Source: Drosophila pseudoobscura (lineage: Eukaryota > Arthropoda > Insecta > Diptera > Drosophilidae). Taken from it: DNA of 64,000 bases. The notes under the pieces were generated by a model that was not told the DNA's origin, did not search any database, and worked only from the letters and a program-made list of their open reading frames with translations. Location of the stretch: contig NC_046679.1 in assembly GCF_009870125.1 (NCBI RefSeq), positions 28,582,001 to 28,646,000 on the forward strand. The letters run 5' to 3'. Within the stretch, counting starts at the first letter, position 1. Each line of letters starts with the position of its first letter. The translations under genes were made by a program, and so were the position numbers. Below, in pieces: positions 26,694-38,400 of this stretch.

Positions 26694-27937
26694 ATGGAGC
26701 TTGTGCTAGACATGGTGTCTGTCTGCCGGACATGCCTGCAGGATGGTGACGAACTAATGGTGTCCATATATGAGCGAGACCAGGAAAAGGACCATGGCGG
26801 CATTTCACTCTGCGAGAAAATCGAAAGTTTCAGTGGAATACAAGTATGGAAAATCCCTTCCGTTTTTATTGTAAGCTGAACCAATTATAACATCCAATAT
26901 ATTCAGATAAAACGGACTGATGATTTGCCCACCAGAATTTGCCTCAAGTGCAGAGCTTTTCTCACCTTAGCCCACAAATTCCGACAGATTTGTCAACGTT
27001 CGAACGATTTCCTACGAGATTATGTCTGCAAAGGTGTGGTGATGGAGCCCGAGGCTATACCACCATCGCCCCAACATCCTGCAGAGGCGGAACAGTACGA
27101 ACAATTAGAAGTTGAGGTGCTGGAGGAGGGAATGTGGTCCACGGATGATCTAATCGAGGAGGAACAACCCCCGGATGAAGTCGAGGAAACGGCCATTGTC
27201 CTAAGCGTTGAGACTGTTCCGGCCCCACAGCCAGTCCAAGCCAACACAAACAGTACTGGCAAAGTCTACGTCTGTGATATGTGTGGCAATAGCTATCCCC
27301 GCAAGAGCACACTGGACACCCACATGCGACGACATCGCAACGAGCGCCCCTACGAGTGCGAGTAAGTGCATCGAGCTACCATATAAACAGCTGACGAACT
27401 GGCTCTATCCTATTAGAATCTGTCGCATGTCCTTCCACGTCAACTACCAACTGATGCGCCACATACGCAAGCACACAGGCGCACGGCCATACAGCTGTCA
27501 TTATTGCCAGCGAAGTTTTGCGGATCGCACTTCCCTAGTCAAGCACGAACGGTTTGTTAATCTGAAACCTTTATTCCAAATACTCGCTAAGATCTGCCCG
27601 CTCTCCTTTAGAACCCATCGCAATGAGCGTCCCTATGCCTGTGAGACTTGCGGCAAGACCTTCACCTACGCCAGCGTCCTGAAGGTTCACTACAAAACGC
27701 ACACAGGCGAAAAGCCGCACATGTAAGTGAAGATACCAAAGGCCAAAGTCGTGTGCCATTGAACCATTGTCTTACTTTTATTCGCTCTCTCTGCATAGCT
27801 GTCGACTCTGTGGCAAGAGCTTTGCAAGGAATCACAATCTGGTTGCTCATCTGCAAACGCAACAGCATCAAAATGATCCACGAACCGCCGACTATTTGAA
27901 CACGCTCAAAGCAGGGAATAGCACGGCGGTTGGTTAA
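26694..27937 (+). CDS. ZAD-C2H2 zinc-finger protein 4
   Basis: Five exons (26694-26843, 26907-27361, 27417-27551, 27612-27722, 27799-27937) join in frame to 329 residues. The ZAD domain has VCRTC and ICLKC cysteine pairs. An acidic linker of about 95 residues follows, then five C2H2 fingers (YVCDMC, YECEIC, YSCHYC, YACETC, HICRLC). The last finger ends HLQTQQH, a longer His spacing than usual. The exon plan (phases 0,2,2,2; 135- and 111-base finger exons) matches ZAD genes 1 and 2. Probable nuclear DNA-binding factor; the target is unknown. It may be the CG4424-like member by position and size, unverified. Confidence 0.9.
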
Positions 27938-28326
27938 GCAAAAGCAATATTAAAAATAATCTGTTCTTGAGGAACTCTTTCTACAGTCTACAGTAAAGAT
28001 TTAAGAACTTCGAAATTTGTTTAAATTTTTACAATTTCTTTTCTTTTATTTAACTTACACGCAAGCGGTACACATTGGGATTTTTAATGTCTTACAAATG
28101 TTGTACAACTTTTAGACTGTTGTACGAGAGAAATGCCGAAAATTGATTACGGGGAAAAGTGCCGACACTTAACTTTTGTTTTCGAGATAAACTTGAAGTA
28201 GAATGGGGTGGTTTTTTATATTTTAACAAAATTAAATAACAAACTATGAACTTTGATCCTGATTGTGGGGGAAAAAACGACCCTTCGGCTGGATGGTTTG
28301 GCCTTTGCACAGCAAAGGGCCACCAT
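27938..28326. other. Convergent 3' spacer
   Basis: A 389-base gap between the stop codons of ZAD gene 4 and psidin. It is AT-rich with no coding signal and is expected to be the two 3' UTRs. Confidence 0.5.
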
Positions 28327-31300
28327 CTATTTGGCCACCATGCGGATTTTGTCCTTCAGCAGGTTCCGCAGCTCGGTGACCATTAGCTCGTGCGAGTCCT
28401 TGAATGTGGCCGAAACATCGCCAATTAGTGTTGCTTCCACCTCGGGCTTCAGCGACATGTCCGCCATGAAGGAGCTAAGATCACGTGGCAGAACCGGCGC
28501 TTTCCAGGTCCCTAAATGTCGATTGTGAATGTGGAATTAGTTCAATTTGAGAGCATAATCTACGTTTGAATCACTTACGTATGGCTGCATCACAGGCCTC
28601 TAGTTTATGTTTAAGCTGACGCATCAGCTCCTGTACCATCTGACTGCGCTCCTTCTCGCTGACGGGCTGCGGTGTGTCCTGAGTTTTGTTATCCCCCTGC
28701 TTCTTCTTGACCTTGGTCTTTGAGCTGACCTGCAGCTTGTCGTTAAGCACGGACAGCAGGAAGGCATAGAGTGAGAGCATCTTAAGGGGGGACAAAGAAA
28801 TTTCTCATCACAATTCGATTTAGATTTGTAGTAAAGAGAACTCACCTCCAGGCTGGCAGCAACTTTCTGCTGCTGATACCGTCGCTTCCACAGACCATCC
28901 TTGTTATTCCATTCGTTGCTCTCTTCGATTGTCCGGACACACAGCTCCATCACGGCAATCACATTGTCGCCCACCTTCTTGCAATGCGCCGCCAATGATG
29001 CCGCCCCGCTGTGCAGGTCGAGCACCAGTTGAGCCAGGTCGTCAAAGAAACGCTCGTACGGCAGTTCCAGCAGCAAATGCAGCCGCGTGGGCAGCAAATT
29101 GACTAGAAATTGTTGCGGCAACGGTTTGTAGTTCATCAGCCTCAAACGCTGATACAGTCCCGTCCAGGAATCACGCAACAGCTCCAGGGTCGAGGTTGCA
29201 CTTTCCACAGCCGGCGCGGGTGTTTCTTCCTTTGAACCATCGCTCAGGGATGGCTTAGTGATGGGCGGCGGATGATACAAGTCGATAAATGTGGCATACA
29301 AACGGAGCATCAGCGAGCGAAGCTGCAGCACTTCAATCTCCTGGTCAAAGGAATCCTTGCGCTCGGCATCCGCATCGACCTGATGCAGGGGATCCCAGCG
29401 AATGATGGCATCCAGATCCCGATTGTCGCTCAACTCATGCCAGGCAATGCGATCCTCGGCCGGTTCAATGCTCATCACCGTATAGGTGGACAGATTCTGA
29501 TGGACATTGGCATAACAGCTAACCAGATCGCAGATCTGAGCCTCCAACGAACAGGTCACATACTGCAAACTGTTTGTTAGCCGCTCCTTGAAGTTCAAGA
29601 ACTCTTCCATCTTGGAGAACGTGCAGAAGCGATAGGTCAATGCGATGTACTCTAATCGCTCCTTGTAGCTGTTTGTGAAGAACTTCATTGTTGTATCATA
29701 GCTATTCCTAGCGCCAGAGAAGCGTCCGCACAACGGCAGCAGCTGGCAATGCACATAGCCCATCGAATCAAGCTGAATCTGCTTAATGTCCAAATACTCG
29801 TACATCTCCTGGGCCCCCAACAGGCAGCCGAACATGTGATAGATCTTCAGGCTCAACAGCTTGACGTGGAAATTGCTGGTGCTGTTCCGCAGCACATACT
29901 GCAGCAGGCAAAGTGCCTCGAACAGGTAATCCGACTTGTTCTCCCGTAAACTGATGTCGTACATCACATTCGCCGCCAGCAGAGCGTACGGATCCGATGG
30001 TCCCATCTCGGTGGAAAGCAGCTTGTTGCCAAACGTGCTCCTTCCGTGCTCATAGTGGAGCTTCAGGGCCGTATAGAAGGCCAGCAAATGGTCAATTGGC
30101 AGATCGATGTGGGCACCACACATCCTCGAGATTTGCAATGCACAAATGTGCTTCTGCATCTGTTCCTTCTGCAGAGGTTGATTCGAATTAGTGGCATTCG
30201 ATGTGGGCATGATTAATCACTTACATTCATCGGCAATGACGTGGAGCTGACGCCACTCTCCAGCAGCAATTTGTTGGCTAGCGCCTGGCGCTGCTTCATA
30301 CTAACCGATGGCAAAAACAGGGCAATATCATGGGTACAGCAGGATTTGTCGGCAAACAGGGAGAAGTACTCGACGACCAGCTCGTCAAAGTCACCGATGA
30401 GCTGGTCGGCCGGCAGCTGATGGGCACGCATACGTTGGTGGAGCTCCAGGCGGGCCAGATATGGGCCGCGCTTCTTCCGCTCCGAGGAATCAATAATGCC
30501 CTGCAGAAACTCCTGGCAGGCGGATAGAGAGAACTTCTTCTCTTCGGTAGCGCCCTCTGTGATTGGAAGTTTAAGTATCTCGAAACAGCTTTGGATGTAT
30601 TCCTTGTAGTAGTCCCAGCGATCCCGACTAGAAAAGACCACAGTTAATTGAAGATCTCTCCAGGATTATGGGTGTATCCAATGGTATCTCACTCTGCGTC
30701 CAGTAGCTGTTGCAGCAGCTCATTCAGCTCCCGCCAGTTGCCCAGAACTTTGAGCAGCTCAAACTTCATGCTAACCGGAGCGCCCGGATAGAGTTTGGCA
30801 CACAGCTCGCCCGTGAGGAATTCCCAGGCCTCCTGGAACTTCTTCTGCAGCTTTAGGATGTGCAGATAGAGAAAGGCCTCCTGCTCCGACTCCAGTTTTC
30901 CCTCCCTGATGTGCTTCTCGACCATGCGCTGTGCCAGACCCAGATAGATTTTTCGTTTCTCTGGCACTGCCGATTCGGGGCCGCGTATACCCTGGAACAC
31001 CACACTGATCACCGACCAAAAGTAATAGGCATTCTTCGGCTGGGCCTTGTACAGCTGCAGGGCCACCGCCTGCTGGGCCTTGTAGTCCTCGACGCGCACA
31101 TACGAGATGAAGAGATGGGCCAGCAGCTCCTCGTTGCCAGGATTCTTCTTCACCGCGTGCTGGTACAGCTCCACAATTTTGTTCACTGCAATGAGGAGGA
31201 CGGAATATAATTAGCCACGCACAGGTACACAAATGCTATGTACAGAACGTTGGCACACACATTCCTCTGTTGCCATCGTCAGACTAAGCGAAGGCGATTT

Positions 31301-31938
31301 TAATTAGCCGGGCGCGTGCCAAGAAATGTGTAAAAATATGATTTGTGAGTACTTTTTGTGTGCGTTTCTGTGGTACGTTGGAACTGCGAGAGCACAGGCG
31401 GATGACCAGAAAATGTTGCAAACATTTAAATGAGAGTCGTCTGGATATTTTGACACCCTACACAAATGGGAATTGGATCTATGTTGACCTAGTTTCAGAA
31501 TTAATGAGCATTCTCCGTTCTGTTGTCCACGGATAATCCGCCCATCAATCCAACAATATCCACAACACTATATGCTATACGTACATTGCTCCATTTCGCG
31601 GTAACAGAACGAGAGAACTTGGAGCGTAGAATCGTCCGTGGGTTTATCTTCGGCCACTGCCTGTAGGCAGCCGTGGCTCTCTTCGTATCGTCCCAGGCGG
31701 AGCAGTGCCAGGCCCTTCAGAGCACGTGCACAGAGCATACTGGGATGCTTGCGTAGCAGCTTCTCGGATTCCTGCAGGGCCTTGCGGTTGTTACCCACCT
31801 CCAGATTATCTACGAGTGGGGGTTTTTATTAATTATTTATAATAGATTAACCTTGCACTCGATTGCATTCTGGTACTCACCATAGATTGGGCGCAATCTA
31901 CGCTCGAATAAGGCCGTATCCATGCCCTGATGCGCCAT
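28327..31938 (-). CDS. psidin: NatB auxiliary subunit (NAA25/MDM20), psidin
   Basis: Seven exons (31881-31938, 31585-31809, 30693-31185, 30225-30627, 28846-30168, 28579-28780, 28327-28511) join in frame to 962 residues, close to the size I recall for fly psidin. The N-terminal part is made of TPR-like helix pairs ([36 protein letters not shown]), as in the NAA25 subunit that anchors the NAA20 catalytic subunit and the ribosome. NatB acetylates nascent chains starting Met-Asp/Glu/Asn/Gln. Fly psidin is also reported to act on actin through tropomyosin. A short Lys/Glu-rich segment ([12 protein letters not shown]) precedes the C-terminal helices. The 56-base intron before exon five uses CTCTGCAG; an alternative reading through the intron would stop. 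Two GGTATTTTT words near 32286 and 32298, about 350 bases upstream, could be promoter elements. Confidence 0.93.
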
Positions 31939-33031
31939 GATAGCCTTCTAATTCTTTCTCACTATTATGCTGCTGCTGTTAACCTAATTATAACGTGCTA
32001 CATGCACCTCTCGCACGCCGCCACACGCTTTTGACCGCCTTGAAATGATTTGCCTAAAATTTGCCGCACGCTATTGTTGTTGCTGTTGTTCTCTTCTGGC
32101 AAGTGTTCTACTGTTTTGGCTATTGCATTGCGGGCGTATAACGATTATGCTTAAAGCTCACTTAATAAACTGTTAAACTTCATACGTTTAACTTGAAGAA
32201 ACTAAATAATTTGGATTCAAAATTAAAAAAAAAACCATCCACTGCATTCGTAGAGAGGAGGAGAGGGGTAACCGAGCGGACCTTTGGTATTTTTGTGGTA
32301 TTTTTAAAATGGGAACACGGCCGCAGTAATGGTACTCCTGTAGAAAATTTGAATTTTCTTTCTAAAGTTCTGCTAAGCTAAATTGGAGAAGTAAACATTT
32401 TCCCAAAATGTCACACTCAATCAATTGTAAATACATGTGCGCCTAGATCAGGTTTCAATACAATGTCGAATGACATTTCCATACCACTCTGTTGGTTGTA
32501 CATCTACACTGAGTACCGGAGTACCCCTATGGTGTCGCTCTGCCCAAACAGCTGACTGCTAGATATGACACGATGTGGACTCACGAGCAGCGACTTGCGA
32601 GTGAATAATGAATTAACGGAAACAGTTTTCACTTTTATTTAAGTGCTAATTTGATAACTCAAGCCACAAGTATCCACACAACACCTGACAAACCTGTGAT
32701 AAGTGCATTATAAATAGTTCTAAAATACGTGACTCACGCACATGCCACGCACTCGCCGAGCAGGCCATCACTACTTGCTGCCCCCTGTTCGCCAGGCGAA
32801 AACACGTAGAAAAATAAAATGCAGAGTTTAGCAAAATAATCGCCGCACGGGGACGAAACCAAATTAATTTCAAGTATTAAACTGCAAATTAAGCAGTCTC
32901 CTCCCTAGTGTAATAGTTTTATTTAACTTTTTTGTCGTTTGTCGCTCGGTTTCGGTTCGGTTCACTGTATGTCCATTTTTGGTGAATAATTTTGCCAAAA
33001 CCTTCGCACCTCACGGGAGACGCAATGAGAA
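31939..33031. other. Divergent intergenic region psidin / PIG-L
   Basis: 1093 bases between two divergent start codons, so both promoters should be here. Two Ohler-6-like words (GGTATTTTT) lie at about 32286 and 32298. No DRE or Ohler-1 word was found. A few short open frames show no coding character. Confidence 0.45.
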
Positions 33032-34396
33032 ATGAGATTTAACTGGTTAAGCGAGTACTTGGCCGAAATCAGAAGCAACATCGATTCAAGTATTAACCAC
33101 GAATCGTCTCCCTGGAGGCAATTGCAGCTGCAGCAGCTCACCCCGCAAGCCATCTACTGCCGCATCAAGTCCACGTCTGCCGAAGCACTGGAGCACGTAG
33201 TGATTGCATGTGTGGTATACTTGCTAGTATGCCTTGGCCTATACAAGCTCACCTTCTGGCTCTCCGCCCCGGCAACGATGACCAACAACAATCGTCTTGG
33301 AGCTGGCGCACATGGAGCGGATCGGGAGAGGGAGAGGGAGGCGGGCAGTCTCAGGCAGATGCTGCAGTCTGGCCTTCGTTTGCGTAGCGTTCACCTGCCC
33401 AAGTCAGCGCAAATGGATCGGGTCCTACTGGTCACCGCCCATCCGGATGACGAGTGTATGTTCTTTGGCCCATTGATCTACTCGCTGACGCAACGCGACA
33501 ACTGCCAGGTGTACATATTGTGCCTGTCCAATGGTGAGCATAGTTTGGCGGATTGCGTGCGCAATATCCGCAAGAGTGCAGAGATTTATGATCCATCTAA
33601 ATCAATACATAGGCAACTACGAGCAACAGGCCAAGCTGAGGCGCGAGGAACTGTGGCGGGCCTGCATAAAACTGGGCATTCCCGAGTCGAACATTGTCTT
33701 GATGAATGCCACCAACTTGCCGGACGATCCCAATGTCGAATGGCGCCCGGATGCGGTGGCCAGCCTGATACTCCATACCGTTGAGAGTCTCGACATACAG
33801 GCGATATTCACGTTCGATCGCGATGGCGTCAGCTCCCATCCCAATCACTGTGCGGTGTACTATGCGGCGGCGTCACTCTGTTTGGCCAACCTATTGCCCA
33901 AAGGTAAGAGAGTGAGTCACGCGCGCGGGCACTCAAACAATAGGGGCATGTTAATTGCTATGCTAATTGTATAGCCCATCTATTTATAGCCCTTCATTAT
34001 ATATATGTACATATGTATTATAAATAACGACATTTTTTATGTGTATACCATATGCAGATTGCAAGTTTTATACCTTGGACTCGATCAATTTGGTGCGAAA
34101 ATACTTATCCATCTTCGACTTGCTATGCACATGCTTCATGTCAACGCATTGGTATGACAAAAATGGTAATATATCTACATATAGTGCACTATCTAATCTT
34201 TCATTTTTGTTTTTTCAGGTGCATTCTCAGTTGGAAAGAGGCTGCGGTTGTGCGGAGTGCCATGCTGGAGCATCAGTCACAAATGAAATGGTTCCGCTGG
34301 CTATATATCTACACATCGCGTTATATGTTCATCAATTCAATGCGCCAAATAAATCTCTCGGATGTCGAACTGGAAATGCAAATACATGACAACTAG
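33032..34396 (+). CDS. PIG-L: GlcNAc-PI de-N-acetylase, GPI-anchor synthesis
   Basis: Four exons (33032-33533, 33613-33903, 34058-34151, 34219-34396) join in frame to 354 residues. PIG-L removes the acetyl group from GlcNAc-phosphatidylinositol, the second step of GPI-anchor synthesis, at the ER face. The zinc/catalytic motif VLLVTAHPDDE (His at about 136) and the second motif GVSSHPNH are present, together with CLSNGNY created across the first splice and LPDDP. A hydrophobic segment at about residues 54-76 (VVIACVVYLLVCLGLYKLTFW) would anchor it in the ER. The protein is about 100 residues longer than human PIGL, mostly at the N-terminus, so a later start cannot be ruled out, although the ATG at 33032 keeps the membrane segment. 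The apparent frame change near 33534 is an intron (GTGAGC...CATAG), not a frameshift. Confidence 0.93.
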
Positions 34397-35411
34397 TTTC
34401 AAACTTAAATGAATTGTGGAGAAGGAGGAAGCGGAGTAGGAGGAAATGGAGCAAACACCAAAAGACAAAACTACCTTCATGATGGAGTTTTTTTGTTTGT
34501 TTACAGACAGACACTGACGATTCTACCTAGTATAGCCAAACAAAAAGAAAAACTCGACTGTAGTTCACAATAACCCAGGGAACAAAAGGAACAACCACTC
34601 ACAGCTAGAGTTTATAGGAAACCGAAACCGAAACCGAAACCACAAGCAAAAACATAAACATAAACAGTCCATTAATTACGAGTAGTCATCTCAGACACAA
34701 AATGGCATATCTTTATATCTGCATATTGATTAGTTAGCTCTAATTCTTGATTATATCAACCATTACCATTATTATTTATACTCAACTCCAAGCAATGTTC
34801 CAAAGTGTGCGATGTAGTCAAATGCTTATAAAAACCAACTAAAACTACGCATTATTATAATTGTTATTAGTTTATCTTAAATATTGATTATTAATTATGG
34901 ATTCCTTCCTTAGCGCATACATGCATATATACTCGTGGTACACACACACAAACACACATTTCTAGTGAGCAAAATACACACATTTTCTGTTCTTGTAAAA
35001 TTGTAAAATAGTTTGTTGTAAGCAGCGAAGTACAATAATTTTTATAAATATATATATATACGATATATGTGAATGTATAAAATCTACTTATGAGCCACAA
35101 TGAGCGAGAGAGCCAGAGCGTTAATAGAAAATAGTTCATAGACATGCTGTTATAAAAAAAAACTCATATTTTATGGAATGATTTTCAAGAGTGCACCTTT
35201 TAAATGAAATGTTTTATGGGCAAACGCAGAAACTTAGTAAAATGCGAAGCGATTTTTGTTGCAAATTTCAAAACCTTTTTGTTTTATTTCCACCACCCGT
35301 TCAAATCCCTCTGGAAAGCCAATTTAAAAACTGTACTGAATTTTATTTGGAATTTTACTACTGTGTCTTGTGCACAAGAACTGATTTGTGTTGTGTCTTC
35401 TAATCGACTTG
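34397..35411. other. Convergent intergenic region
   Basis: About 1 kb between the stop codons of PIG-L and the dehydrogenase-fusion gene. It holds a (CCGAAA)n-like run at 34618-34642, AT-rich sequence and (CA)n near 34940-34955. No gene was seen. Confidence 0.45.
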
Positions 35412-38400
35412 TTATACTTTTCGTCTTCTCAATGTCCTTGGGCCGGTATCGGCCTTCGAGCAATTGACTATAATTTTCTTAATGCCCGTGTTCGACTCGT
35501 GCTGGGCTTCCTGGAAGGCTGCGTCCACTTTGGTAATGTGATATGTTTTTCCAATTAATTTGCGCATTGGCGCCAGTCTCGATGCCATCAGCTGCAAGGC
35601 TATGGGGTACCTGCCGAAGGATATCAGTTATTATAGAATGCATTACTCGCATGATTTACCCACATATTGGCGCATCGAAAGCTGGGCCTCATTTTGATGT
35701 TCTTCATGAGTAGATCGACGGTATTGAAGCTGGCCACCTCCGAAGCACATTCGGCCAGCACACAAATACCGCAGGGCTTGAGGGCCATTATGGAGAGGTT
35801 CATGGTCTGGGCGGAGATGGCAAAGTTGATGACCACATTGGGCCAATCCCTGGCCTTGCAGTAGATGGCCTCCAGCTCCTCGCTGTACATTCCATTCGTG
35901 CCGTACAGCACGCAATCGAGGCCAAATTCGCGTGTGGCCATATGCTGTGTCGCTTCCATGTTGGTGGCGATCGTCACCTGCTTGGCACTGAGGGCTTTGG
36001 CCACCAGTCCCGCCGCTATTGTCGTGCACCCCGATCCAATGATGAGCACATTGCTGATGGGCAATATTCCAGCCTTCAGGCAGGCGGCACAGGCCGAGGC
36101 AAGCGTCTGGATGAGACTGCCCTCCTCCATGGTGATGTTGTCGGGCAGTCGGTGGCAGAGATCAGCATGGTGGATCTGATGGGTGCCCAGGAAGCCCTTG
36201 TACCACAGGCGCTCACACATTTGGTATCGTCCCTCCTTGCAGAGGTCACAGGAGCCGCAGGTAATGGTCGCCTCACAAACCACACGATCGCCCAGCTGTA
36301 GATTCTGGACACGAGAGCCCACCTCCTCCACAAATCCCGTGGCCTCGTGCCCCAGCGTCAATTCCTTCATGTCCTCATTACCGTTCTCATAGATGTGTAT
36401 ATCGGAACCGCTGAGGGCAACCGAACCAACTCGAATGATGGTCTCTGAAATGGAGATGATCGTCAGTGACGTCGAAAATAGAGGGAGAAGGATCCACCAC
36501 TTACCATACTCCTTGGGACAGGGCAATGGTACTTCCAACATCTCGATCTCATAGCGCCTTGGAACATGGATCATATATCCGGTTCGATCGTTACCGAGCT
36601 GAGTCTCGGCCTGGCAAGTGAAGTCCCTTGTGTTCCACCGCTGCCTCTGGGCCAGGGCCAGGGCAGGGACTGACTCCAGGGATAGCAACTTATTTCCTTC
36701 TGCCTTGGGGGGTAGACAGTTTCAATCGGAGTTAGGAGGGGGAGGAGAGGAATCTACACGGTATACGCACCTTTGCCGGACTTGTGCTTCTTGCCGCTCT
36801 TCTTCTTCTTATTCTTGTCGCATTTCTTGCGGGGAAACCGGACTTTGGCGCAGTTTCCGGTGCACCAGTTCTTGGGGCATTCCTCGCCGTCGACGTAGCA
36901 GTCGGTGCGCAGCTCGTTGCGCGCCTTCTTGTCCTTGCCACGATTCAGGGGAAGTTTTTGGTCCAGGGCAGCGCACTTGCCGCCATCCTCCTTCTTGCCG
37001 TCCTTCTTCGCATAGCCACGCTGCCAGGTGAGCACGTCGCCGGCTGCCAGGCCGCAGAGCTGGGTCTTCGTCGGCTTGCCCCCATAGTGACGGCGCACGA
37101 GCGTCGAGTAGATCAAGTAGCGGGCGGGAGCTGCCGCGTGGCCCGAATAGTGGGACGCAGCCACTGCTGTCTGACACGTGTCGCCGATCCGGCACACGGG
37201 ATCGTTCAGGCCGTCGATGCGGCATGGACTGGCGAACGTGGAGTACTTCTTCGAGCAGGGATCCTTCTTATCGCCGCCCTTCTTGAACTTGGCGCAGGGA
37301 TCCTTCTTCTTGCCGTCTCCCTTGCCACCTTTTTTGCCGCAAGGGTCCTTCTTCTTATCGTCCTTTTTGGCGCAGGGATCCTTCTTCTTATCGCCTTTTT
37401 TGGCGCACGGATCTTTTTTCTTATCTCCGCCCTTCTTGAACTTTGCGCAAGGATCCTTCTTCTTATCATCCTTTTTGCCGCAAGGGTCCTTCTTATTGTC
37501 CTTTTTGGCGCAGGGATCCTTTTTCTTATCTCCGCCTTTCTTGAACTTCGCGCAAGGGTCCTTCTTCTTATCATCCTTTTTGCCGCAAGGGTCCTTCTTC
37601 TTATCGTCTTTTTTGGCGCAAGGATCCTTTTTCTTATCTCCGCCTTTCTTGAACTTCGCGCAAGGGTCCTTCTTCTTATCATCCTTTTTGCCGCAAGGGT
37701 CCTTCTTCTTATCGTCCTTTTTGGCGCAGGGGTCCTTCTTTTCTCCGGACTTGAACTTGGCGCACGGATCCTTCTTCTTCTTATCGTCCTTGCCTCCTTT
37801 TTTGCCGCAAGGGTCCTTCTTCTTATCGTCCTTTTTGGCGCAGGGATCCTTCTTTTCTCCGGACTTGAACTTGGCGCAGGGATCCTTCTTCTTCTTATCG
37901 TCCTTGCCTCCTTTTTTGCCGCAAGGATCCTTCTTCTTATCGTCCTTCTTGGCGCAGGGGTCCTTCTTTTCTCCGGATTTGAACTTGGCGCAGGGATCCT
38001 TCTTCTTCTTATCGCCCTTGCCACCCTTCTTGCCGCAAGGATCCTTCTTCTTATCGTCCTTCTTGCCGCAAGGATCCTTCTTCTTGTCGCCGCCCTTCTT
38101 GAACTTGGCACAAGGGTCCTTCTTCTTGTCACCTTTGCCATCCTTTTTCGCACAGGGATCCTTTTTGGCATCCTTTTTGCCACCGCACGAAGACTTGCCA
38201 CCACTGGCCCGGATCTCGGATGCACCCAAAGAGGCCTTCTTCTTGCGCGCTTTCTTGGACCCCTTCTTGGGACGCTTGCACTTATCCTCCTTGCAGGGAT
38301 CGCCCAGGGGACAGGTCTTCTTGCACTTCTTCTTGGGCTTGATGACGCCATGCTTGCAGCCATCGCGCAGCATTGGACCCTGGAACTCCTCCTCGGGCTC

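Noticed and set aside
31345-31536. Small plus-strand open frame in a psidin intron
   Set aside because: No coding bias, no start context and no splice partner.
33531-33615. Apparent frameshift in PIG-L
   Set aside because: Explained by a 79-base intron with GTGAGC donor and CATAG acceptor that restores CLSNGNYEQQ.
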